Assembly: GCF_002843385.1 (NCBI RefSeq)
Contig: NZ_MVDE01000033.1
Location: 1-58,783 of the forward strand
Length of the DNA: 58,783 bases
Direction of reading: 5' to 3'
Source of the DNA: Labilibaculum manganireducens
Lineage (GTDB): Bacteria > Bacteroidota > Bacteroidia > Bacteroidales > Marinifilaceae
The translations under genes were made by a program, and so were the position numbers. The notes under the pieces were generated by a model. It had not been told where the DNA came from. It made no database searches and was given only the letters and a program-made list of their open reading frames with translations. This document shows, in pieces, positions 52,035 to 58,783 of this stretch (positions are counted from its first letter, which is position 1; each line of letters begins with the position of its first letter).

Positions 52035-52748
52035 ATGAAAAAGTTAAAAATTAGCCTTCTATTATTAATATCCATATCATTACTGTCTGCATGTGACACA
52101 AACGATATTCAAGATGTTCAATTTAATGGTGCTGGCGATGTATTTGTGCGCTGCATTAAAGTTGGTGATGAAACTCAGTATGCTCCGGTATTTTATTCTT
52201 ACTCGAATGAAAATTTATCCTTAACATCAGTTGAAAGTCCTGTATCAGAAGTGCCGGATTACAATTTAAGTGATTATTCTGCTGATAAAAGAGTGTTTAG
52301 ACTACTTCCTAATGCTGCAGATTATTCAACTGATGATGTAGCCAATGGTATTTATCAATTTAAATTAACCTCTACAAAACAAGAAACAATCCAAACTCAG
52401 GATAAACTTTTGGATTCGAGAATTGACCCAATGGTTATTACTGATTTTACCTATACTAAAGAAGGCCATATTTTCGAAATTAAGTGGAATGAGTTGAATC
52501 ATGCCGATACTTATGTGGTAAAATTAATGGTCGAGAAAGATGGATTGTCTTATTACATTTCTGATCGAATATCTGCAACAGAATATAAGTTTAATCAAAA
52601 CTCAAAAAACTGGGCATACAATATTCAATTAACCGCCGGAAAAACTTATTGGCTAGGTGTATTTGGTTATGAATTTGAAAATTCTTCAGTCGCTGATGGA
52701 TCAAACATCAACTGCGAAACTGTTGAGTACAAAGAGATTGTTTGGTAA
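52035..52748 (+). CDS. Lipoprotein of unknown function with an Ig/FN3-like domain
   Basis: 237 residues; lipobox in SISLLSAC, then DTNDIQD, which suggests possible surface export. The mature part is beta-rich, with a probable fibronectin-type III-like second half (FEIKWNELNHADTYVVKLMV, KFNQNSKNWAYNIQLTAGKTYWLGVFGYEFE). No catalytic motifs seen. Single gene, divergent from the sigma-factor gene and closed by a terminator; the sigma factor could control it, but no shared promoter element is evident. Confidence 0.65.
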   Translation: MKKLKISLLLLISISLLSACDTNDIQDVQFNGAGDVFVRCIKVGDETQYAPVFYSYSNENLSLTSVESPVSEVPDYNLSDYSADKRVFRLLPNAADYSTDDVANGIYQFKLTSTKQETIQTQDKLLDSRIDPMVITDFTYTKEGHIFEIKWNELNHADTYVVKLMVEKDGLSYYISDRISATEYKFNQNSKNWAYNIQLTAGKTYWLGVFGYEFENSSVADGSNINCETVEYKEIVW

Positions 52749-52752
52749 CAAA

Positions 52753-52785
52753 AAAATCCCGCATTCCAAAAAGATGCGGGATTTT
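52753..52785 (+). terminator. Terminator after the 52035-52748 lipoprotein gene
   Basis: AAAATCCCGCAT (52753-52764) and ATGCGGGATTTT (52774-52785) form a perfect 12-bp stem with A- and T-rich flanks; it can also act on the minus strand. Confidence 0.88.
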
Positions 52786-52853
52786 AATGTTGATCGTTAA
52801 TTAATTTATGAACCTATATTTAATCAGAATATATTCTGATAATTAGTTCTAAT

Positions 52854-53576
52854 TTAGAAACCGATACCTAAAATAAGGTTAGCAGTTTCTGCCTGTGGAT
52901 TAATACCGATCTTAGCCCATGTATTCAAAGAAAAATTCTCGGTAATTTTTACTGTTCTTGAAGCAGAAGCTCCAATGTTTACGAAACCAAAGCTCTCTCC
53001 GTAAACCTGATTTTCAAATGCATTAAGACCTGCAAATAAAGAAACTGTCTCTCCTCCAATTTTTACTGGATAGCCAAACTCTACATAGGTTGAGTAGTTC
53101 TGATCTCCGTTTGCATCCAAATCGCGACCATAAAGCATTGTACTCCAACTAACACTTAACGGAAAGTTATCAGCTACATAGAAATTGAAACTCGCATCAA
53201 TCAAGTGATTTGTTGTGCTTTTGTCCAAATCAAGATAGTTGTAATCGTCGATAGAAGCTCTGTCTCTGTTTGCGAATAAATCCCAAACTGCAACATTAAA
53301 ATGATCACTAAACTTATATCCTACGTGAAAATCGAACTCTGAATAAGTATTGTCAAATGCATATCCACCCCATGCTCCAAAAGTAAAATTTTCATTTGTA
53401 TATGCCATATCCATTTCGAAGTTAGCAGTATTACTTACCATGATACCTCTCCAGTAGTGACGGGTAGTTACCGATGGACTTACTTCTACTTTACCTTGTG
53501 CGTTAACAGTAAGGTTTGAAGCCGTTATTATCATCAGAACTAATAATGCTGATAGTTTGAATGTAATTTTTTTCAT
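52854..53576 (-). CDS. TorF-like outer-membrane barrel in the glycerol operon
   Basis: 240 residues with signal peptide (about 1-26, ending LTVNAQ). Strand pattern typical of a small putative porin (TorF/Gcw_chp-like): SPSVTTRHYWRGIMVSNTANFEMDMAYT, FTFGAWGGYAFD, HVGYKFSDHFNVAVWDLF and the Phe terminus ANLILGIGF. It lies 90 bases downstream of glpF on the same strand. By position it may provide the outer-membrane entry for glycerol, the inner-membrane step being GlpF; no direct evidence of specificity. Confidence 0.75.
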   Translation of the reverse strand: MKKITFKLSALLVLMIITASNLTVNAQGKVEVSPSVTTRHYWRGIMVSNTANFEMDMAYTNENFTFGAWGGYAFDNTYSEFDFHVGYKFSDHFNVAVWDLFANRDRASIDDYNYLDLDKSTTNHLIDASFNFYVADNFPLSVSWSTMLYGRDLDANGDQNYSTYVEFGYPVKIGGETVSLFAGLNAFENQVYGESFGFVNIGASASRTVKITENFSLNTWAKIGINPQAETANLILGIGF

Positions 53577-53665
53577 CTTAATTTGAATTAGTTTCTGATA
53601 AGATTTGGATTAGCATGTATTCCAAATCTCATCAGACAGGTTAATTTTTGTAGTGGTTAATTTTA

Positions 53666-54400
53666 TTATAAAGACATGAAAAGTACTGCCGCAATTACAG
53701 CTCCCAATACTGGTGCTACAATTGGGATCAAAGAATATCCCCAATCACTTGTTCCTTTATTATCCATTGGAAGAATTGCGTGCATAATTCTTGGACCTAA
53801 ATCTCTTGCCGGATTAATTGCATATCCTGTAGTTCCGCCAAGTGAAAGACCTATAGCAACAACCAACAGAGCAACAGGTAAAGCACCCAAAGTTCCCAAT
53901 CCAATTTTAGCACCTTCAATTCCTGAAGCTTGCAACGATGGACCTGCTAAATAAAAGATTACGAACACCAATACAAACGTTCCTATTATTTCGCTAATTG
54001 CATTGCTGGTAAGGTTTCTGATAGCTGGCCCCGTAGAGAAACAAGCTAATTTCGCTCCACCATCTTCTGTAGCATTAAAGTAATCGCGGTACATTAACCA
54101 AACCAAAAATGCTCCCATAGCCGCACCCAGCATTTGTGCTGCAATAAAAAGACCAACCTTCGACCAAGCAAACATACCTGCAACTGCAAGACCAATAGTA
54201 ACAGCAGGGTTAAGATGTGCTCCTGAAACTGGACCTGCAACTGCAACTCCAGTAAATACCGCTAATCCCCAACCTAAAGTGATAACTATCCAACCACTGT
54301 TATTTCCTTTTGTTTTATTCAATACCACATTCGCTACCACACCATTACCTAGTAAAATTAGCAGCATTGTTCCTAAAAATTCTGCAATAAATTCATTCAT
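53666..54400 (-). CDS. glpF: Glycerol facilitator (MIP/aquaglyceroporin)
   Basis: 244 residues from the ATG at 54400 (MNEFIAEFLGTMLLILLGNG); the open frame continues upstream but the family begins here. Six membrane segments with both half-helix motifs, HLNPAV and INPARDLGPR. The Asp after NPAR marks the glycerol-conducting branch, as in GlpF. It sits 115 bases behind glpK, whose product traps the incoming glycerol by phosphorylation. Confidence 0.93.
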   Translation of the reverse strand: MNEFIAEFLGTMLLILLGNGVVANVVLNKTKGNNSGWIVITLGWGLAVFTGVAVAGPVSGAHLNPAVTIGLAVAGMFAWSKVGLFIAAQMLGAAMGAFLVWLMYRDYFNATEDGGAKLACFSTGPAIRNLTSNAISEIIGTFVLVFVIFYLAGPSLQASGIEGAKIGLGTLGALPVALLVVAIGLSLGGTTGYAINPARDLGPRIMHAILPMDNKGTSDWGYSLIPIVAPVLGAVIAAVLFMSL

Positions 54401-54514
54401 AATATAAAATATTAAACAGGTTTTGTTATTAAAAAAGAAAATACCAGATTGTTTCTTTTCCTCCAATCTATCCATCACAAATCTGGTATTAATTCAAATA
54501 GCTTCTATTTAAGC

Positions 54515-56014
54515 TTACTCATCGATATCCCAATTCTTAGAACGTCCTAAAGCTTTATTCCAACCGGAAATAAGTCTTTTAGATTCGTCTTTAGCCATTG
54601 TAGGTTCGAATTTCCGATCCATCTGCCATTGATTTTTAATATCATCTATACCATCCCAATATCCTACTGCTAAACCAGCTAAGTAAGCTGCCCCCAAAGC
54701 AGTTGTTTCAAGAGTCTTAGGACGATAAACCGGTGCATCAAGTACATCCGACTGGAATTGCATTAACAAGTTGTTAATTGCGGCACCACCATCCACACGC
54801 AGCTCTCTAATTTCGATTCCAGCATCAGCTTCCATCGACTTCAAAACATCCATTACCTGGAAAGCGATTCCTTCCAAAGCAGCTCTTGCAATGTGAGCAG
54901 CGGTTGAACCTCTTGTAAGACCTACAATTGTTCCTCTGGCATACTGATCCCAATGTGGAGCTCCTAAACCTGTAAGAGCAGGAACCATAAATACACCACC
55001 ATTATCTTTTACTGAAGTAGCCAATGCTTCAACATCTGCAGATGATTTAATAATACCTAATCCATCGCGTAACCACTGAACAATTGCACCTCCCATGAAA
55101 ATACTTCCTTCCAGACAGTATGTAGTTTCGCCATTAATTTTCCATCCAATAGTTGTAAGCAAGTTATTTTTAGATTTTACCGGCTTATTTCCTGTATTAC
55201 AAAGCATGAAACAACCTGTACCATAAGTATTCTTAACAGAACCCGGCTCTATACACATTTGACCGAAAGTTGCAGCCTGCTGGTCACCGGCAATACCTGC
55301 GATAGGTACTTTATGAGCAAATAATGTGGAAGTTGTATATCCGTAAATTTCAGAAGAAGACTTAACTTCCGGCAACATGCTTCCAGGGATATTTAACAGC
55401 TCTAACATTTCAGTATCCCACTTAAGAGTGTTAATATTATATAGCAAGGTTCTACTTGCATTACTTACATCAGTTACATGAACTTTGCCTTTTGTTAATT
55501 TCCAGATCAACCAGCTATCTATAGTCCCGAATGCCAACTTACCAGCTTCTGCTTTCTCGCGGGCACCATCAACATTGTCAAGAATCCATTTCACTTTCGT
55601 TCCTGAGAAATACGAATCAATAATCAATCCTGTTTTATCCTGAATCATATCAGCATGTCCGGCAGCTCTTAATTCATCACAATATTTTGAAGTTCTTCTA
55701 TCCTGCCAAACAATTGCGTTATAAATTGGCTCACTGGTTTCACGATCCCAAACAACAGTTGTCTCTCTCTGGTTGGTAATACCAATACTGGCAATACTTT
55801 TACCATCAACACCAGCATGAGTAATTGCTTCTGCTGCTACACCTGCCTGAGTAAACCAAATTTCGTTTGCATTATGCTCCACCCATCCTGGCTGAGGAAA
55901 AATTTGTGTAAACTCTTTTTGCGCAGTACTAATCATCTCGCCTTTCTTGTTGAAAACGATAGCACGAGAACTTGTAGTTCCTTGGTCAAGTGCTAAAATA
56001 AACTTGTCTTTCAT
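54515..56014 (-). CDS. glpK: Glycerol kinase
   Basis: 499 residues, FGGY kinase family. N-terminal [12 protein letters not shown] nucleotide loop, [15 protein letters not shown] region, [54 protein letters not shown] and the C-terminal [19 protein letters not shown] signature are all present; length is that of E. coli GlpK. It converts glycerol to sn-glycerol-3-phosphate with ATP, the step between GlpF and GlpD. The gene is preceded by a structured 180-base segment that may regulate it. Confidence 0.96.
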   Translation of the reverse strand: MKDKFILALDQGTTSSRAIVFNKKGEMISTAQKEFTQIFPQPGWVEHNANEIWFTQAGVAAEAITHAGVDGKSIASIGITNQRETTVVWDRETSEPIYNAIVWQDRRTSKYCDELRAAGHADMIQDKTGLIIDSYFSGTKVKWILDNVDGAREKAEAGKLAFGTIDSWLIWKLTKGKVHVTDVSNASRTLLYNINTLKWDTEMLELLNIPGSMLPEVKSSSEIYGYTTSTLFAHKVPIAGIAGDQQAATFGQMCIEPGSVKNTYGTGCFMLCNTGNKPVKSKNNLLTTIGWKINGETTYCLEGSIFMGGAIVQWLRDGLGIIKSSADVEALATSVKDNGGVFMVPALTGLGAPHWDQYARGTIVGLTRGSTAAHIARAALEGIAFQVMDVLKSMEADAGIEIRELRVDGGAAINNLLMQFQSDVLDAPVYRPKTLETTALGAAYLAGLAVGYWDGIDDIKNQWQMDRKFEPTMAKDESKRLISGWNKALGRSKNWDIDE

Positions 56015-56411
56015 ATTAATTCTAATTTTGGGTTATTGTGTTATTTAATTATCAATTTAATAGTAAGCTTATCAATAGATAACAATCCGGTTTTATAGAT
56101 TTCTATCAGTTCGTATTGTTTATTAGGATCGCATAGAATGAAATACAGATTTTCATTTCAATTAAATATTGTATTTAGTTCATTTATTATTTAATTAAAT
56201 CGATTGCGTTATTCACTCAAAACAAAAAAATCCAACTACAATACTGCTAATCAAAATAGTAGGGCACAACACATATCTTATCCACTTCTTCATTTTATCA
56301 GTATACTTTAATTTCTGTAATCGATTGCAGCAACATTGTAAAAAAAATCCCACTTAAAACTTCCCTTTTTCAATCTATCAAAAGCTCTGCAAATTTTTCT
56401 TTTTAGAGGAT

Positions 56412-56446
56412 GGAAGAAAGGTGACAAGAATAACCACCTTTCTTCC
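56412..56446 (-). terminator. 12-bp hairpin between glpD and glpK
   Basis: GGAAGAAAGGTG and CACCTTTCTTCC form a perfect stem with an 11-base loop. On the minus strand it is followed by ATCCTCTAAAAAG, so without a clean T run. It follows a larger folded segment (56460-56581) and could terminate the glpD transcript or regulate read-through to glpK. Confidence 0.6.
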
Positions 56447-56459
56447 TGGTGTAAAATGT

Positions 56460-56581
56460 AAGTGGATTTACGCTGAGTTAATTTTGTGCCAAAAACTAAC
56501 TGATTAATATTATACCTAACAATTACAGCAGTACCTTTTTAATTTCCGAAGTACTGCTAACTTCTCACCGCAAATCCACTT
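56460..56581 (-). ncRNA. Candidate structured RNA downstream of glpD
   Basis: Arms at 56460-56472 and 56569-56581 pair over 13 positions; the single non-Watson-Crick pair is a G-U wobble only when read on the minus strand. Inside is a perfect 8-bp stem AGCAGTAC/GTACTGCT (56527-56534 with 56551-56558). This layout, 14 bases after the glpD stop, resembles a long 3' structure or a leader. I do not recognise a known riboswitch class. Confidence 0.45.
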
Positions 56582-56594
56582 CCTCAATTACTAA

Positions 56595-58157
56595 TTATTG
56601 TAATATATATCGAGATGCTAACTCACTATATTTTTTAACCTGATCTTCTTCCCACTGCTTGTCGTACCCTAATTCTTTGGCCAACAATTCAGCAACTTTA
56701 GGAGCCATCAAAACACTTTCTTTTGCATCCAAAAGCAAACATCTTGTTCTACGGGATAATATATCTTCAACCGTTCTGGCCATCTCGTGTCTTGCTCCCC
56801 AAACTACCTGAGCATTAATTACCTTCAATTTTTCACTTAAATATTGATTTAGTCCGGTTTCTTTTTTTGCAAGATTTAAGATTTTTTCCTCATCAGAACC
56901 ATAGAAAGACATTGGATTTTTCAAATCAACGCCATTCTTATAGCCATGTATTTTCAAATCACGGGTAATCGATTTCTTTTCCGGAAGTTTACCTGTTTTT
57001 GCTACAGTATCAATAACATCCTCTGCCATTTGGCGGTAGGTAGTCCATTTACCTCCGGTAATTGTAACCATTCCTGATTTTGAAACTACAATTTTGTGTC
57101 CTCTCGAAATCTCTTTGGTTCTTTTGCCCTCACCACTTGGTGCTGCTAAAGGTCTTAAGCCTGCAAACACACTTCTTACATCAGATCTTTTTGGCGGTTT
57201 TGTTAAGAATCTTCCTGCTGTTTCTAAAATAAAATTAATCTCTTCTTCCAAAGCTCTTGGTTCCAATTCTGCAGAATCCTTTTGTACGTCAGTTGTACCA
57301 ACTACAACCTTACCATGCCAAGGCACTGCGAAAAGCACACGTCCGTCAGATGTTTTTGGAATCATAATAGCATGATCACCAGGCACAAACTCCTTATCCA
57401 ACACCAAATGAACTCCCTGACTAACTTTTACTATGTCTCTTGCTTTAGGTTCATCCATCTTGATGATTTCATCAACAAATACACCTGTAGCATTTAGAAT
57501 AACCTTCGCTTCCAAGGTGTATCTGGAACCGCTTTCCATATCTGTTACCAATACAGAATTTACTTTCCCATTGAATTTCTTTAATCCATCTCCCTTCATG
57601 TAGTTTACAGCAACACCGCCATTTTCTACAAATGTTTGACACAAGTTAACCGCTAATCGAGCATCATCAAATTGACCATCGTGATAAACAACACCACCAC
57701 AAAGATTTTTTTCTTGTAAGGTTGGAATATATTTTAACGTACGCTTTTTTGAAAAAGGTAAAGAACGACCATAACTTAATTTCCCTGCCATTAAATCATA
57801 CATGGTAAGTCCTAATGTGTAGTAAGGAGTTCCCCACCAAGTATAATTAGGAATAATGAATGATTGATCTTTCACAAGATGAGGAGCATTTTGTTTCATT
57901 AAACCTCTCTCCCGAAGCGCTTCCAATACAAGAGAAATATTTCCTTGTGCCAGATAACGAACTCCTCCGTGTACCAACTTGGTACTTCTGCTCGATGTTC
58001 CTTTAGCAAAATCATCTTGTTCCAAAAGCAAGGTTTTATATCCCCTTGTTGCAGATTCAATAGCTGCACCTAAACCTGAAGCACCACCACCTACAATGAT
58101 AACATCCCACTTCTGATCCAATTTTTCAATTTCCCTAATCATCCTATCTCTTTCCAT
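56595..58157 (-). CDS. glpD: Glycerol-3-phosphate dehydrogenase (FAD)
   Basis: 520 residues. The N-terminal dinucleotide fold VIIVGGGASGLGAAIESATRGYKTLLLEQ and the family signature DFAKGTSSRSTKLVHGGVRYL bind FAD; the C-terminal DAO_C domain contains ITGGKWTTYRQMAEDV and LLLDAKESV. It oxidises glycerol-3-phosphate to dihydroxyacetone phosphate and passes electrons to the quinone pool. Two possible starts (58157, MERDRMIREIEK; or six codons in). It leads the glycerol genes on this strand, separated from glpK by a 580-base gap containing folded RNA. Confidence 0.95.
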   Translation of the reverse strand: MERDRMIREIEKLDQKWDVIIVGGGASGLGAAIESATRGYKTLLLEQDDFAKGTSSRSTKLVHGGVRYLAQGNISLVLEALRERGLMKQNAPHLVKDQSFIIPNYTWWGTPYYTLGLTMYDLMAGKLSYGRSLPFSKKRTLKYIPTLQEKNLCGGVVYHDGQFDDARLAVNLCQTFVENGGVAVNYMKGDGLKKFNGKVNSVLVTDMESGSRYTLEAKVILNATGVFVDEIIKMDEPKARDIVKVSQGVHLVLDKEFVPGDHAIMIPKTSDGRVLFAVPWHGKVVVGTTDVQKDSAELEPRALEEEINFILETAGRFLTKPPKRSDVRSVFAGLRPLAAPSGEGKRTKEISRGHKIVVSKSGMVTITGGKWTTYRQMAEDVIDTVAKTGKLPEKKSITRDLKIHGYKNGVDLKNPMSFYGSDEEKILNLAKKETGLNQYLSEKLKVINAQVVWGARHEMARTVEDILSRRTRCLLLDAKESVLMAPKVAELLAKELGYDKQWEEDQVKKYSELASRYILQ

Positions 58158-58195
58158 AACAGCTCAATAAATAGTTTATTCCTAATCTGAACTAC

Positions 58196-58342
58196 TAAAG
58201 TTCTTTTTCCCAAAACTCCCAAATACTTCCATAAACATTTTCCTCATCACGAACACAGTTGTTTTTTTGCAGCACCAAAATGTCGAGGAAAAAGTCGTAA
58301 AGGCGATCGCCTACTTCCAAATTAAATCTCTGATCTTCCATT
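58196..58342 (-). CDS. 48-residue ORF upstream of glpD
   Basis: An ATG at 58342 opens a 48-codon frame ending at 58196 (MEDQRFNLEVGDRLYDFFLD and ending WEFWEKEL). Composition is acidic and aromatic, plausible for a small soluble protein. It lies 38 bases before glpD on the same strand and so may be co-transcribed. No family is recognised and the frame is short, so expression needs proof. Confidence 0.5.
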
Positions 58343-58659
58343 GCTAAATAATTTTCATTTAAAAATTAAATCTGTATACACAGTACATAGTATAGCTATG
58401 TTTCTTGTGAAAAAAATTGGAAGTATTACTTCCTGCGGATTATTATTGTGATTTTAGATGTTTCTAAAGCCTTTAATAATTCCTTCTTTACAAAGCTAAA
58501 TAAAATACTTAGCTTTGCAAGGTATGTAGTATTATAATTGTTAATTCTTATTTAATCTAAATTCCACCACGAGCCAATAAAACACTAATAATAAATCAGT
58601 TATAATTCTAAATAAATATTAAATTTCTTAAAAAAACCAAAAAAATAAACTCTTAAAAA
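58343..58659. other. AT-rich intergenic DNA before the intron end
   Basis: No gene seen. A hairpin CAAAGCTAA/TTAGCTTTG (58490-58517) and a stretch of near-palindromic TACATAGTATAGCTATG (58384-58400) are the only notable structures. The glpD promoter should be here. Confidence 0.4.
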
Positions 58660-58783
58660 ATCGAGTAGGTAGAGGGATTACTCCCTCGCCCTCTCACACC
58701 ACCGTACGTACTCTCGTATACGGCGATTTCAAATTAATTTTGTAACAGTACATATTTATTCGACATATTAAACAAACCTAAAT
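58660..58783 (-). mobile_element. 3' end of a group II intron (domains V-VI), cut by window edge
   Basis: On the minus strand the segment shows a domain V-like hairpin CGCCGTATACGAGAGTACGTACGGTGG (complement of 58699-58725 or so) with a CGC catalytic triad. It is followed by TGTGAGAGG, a domain VI-type stem GAGGGA/TCCCTC (58672-58687) and a boundary ending CCTACTCGAT at 58660. The string ACGTACGGTGGTGTGAGAGG is a hallmark of bacterial group II intron 3' ends, in particular class C-like forms. The intron continues to the right of the window, where a reverse transcriptase gene would be expected. Confidence 0.8.

Overview
The window reads as a chromosome segment of a Bacteroidota bacterium, probably a marine or gut-type Bacteroidales/Marinilabiliales (a Marinifilaceae-like genome is my guess from general style, not from a search). 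Evidence: AT-rich DNA, absence of Shine-Dalgarno boxes, -7 promoter boxes of the TAnnTTTG type, TonB receptors paired with surface lipoproteins, LytS/LytTR two-component pairs, an ECF sigma factor followed by a fused anti-sigma/outer-membrane protein, and many outer-membrane barrels ending in Phe.

Layout. 1-2.1 kb: tail of a probable DDE transposase running into a GH20 hexosaminidase whose C-terminus looks cut off. 2.2-13.7 kb: a vitamin B12 (cobamide) capture locus on the minus strand with three separate cobalamin riboswitches, driving btuB1-btuG, btuB2 and btuF-btuC-btuD, plus a probable cobamide-remodelling hydrolase (CbiR type) just upstream. Behind btuB2 lies a decayed copy of its own 3' end and a seven-unit array with an exact 42-bp period that seems to derive from one beta-strand of the receptor. 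14-18.3 kb: a small secreted protein, an unknown helical protein with an eight-unit 21-bp array upstream, a cysteine-rich lipoprotein and a MATE exporter. 18.5-25.1 kb: a heavy-metal RND efflux operon (His/Cys-rich exported protein, adaptor, CusA/CzcA pump, TolC-type channel), followed by two look-alike hairpin modules that may be small RNAs.

25.4-30.5 kb: a barrel protein, an AsmA-like protein, a tandem tRNA-Arg(ACG) array (two intact copies, one damaged, one 3' remnant) and a KdgK-type sugar kinase with two copies of a 15-nt operator-like site upstream. 31-40.5 kb: an acyl-CoA dehydrogenase-like protein, a Spy-like protein, a LytS/LytTR pair, a Nif11-like small gene pair, and a VTC-type polyphosphate polymerase module (VTC, DUF4956, DUF2490, beta-helix lipoprotein). 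A shared 27-nt motif lies before the Spy-like gene, the LytS gene and the VTC gene, which suggests one regulon. 40.7-47.5 kb: a six-gene operon in which a MacAB-TolC-type exporter is followed by its own LytS/LytTR pair.

47.7-52.8 kb: agmatine-to-putrescine genes (aguB, aguA), an ECF sigma/anti-sigma-barrel pair and a lipoprotein. 52.8-58.3 kb: glycerol use (glpD, glpK, glpF, a barrel protein), with a structured non-coding segment between glpD and glpK and a 48-residue ORF before glpD. The right edge (58660 on) holds the 3' end of a group II intron on the minus strand.

All calls come from reading sequence and translations. No database search or folding program was run; family names rest on motif recognition.
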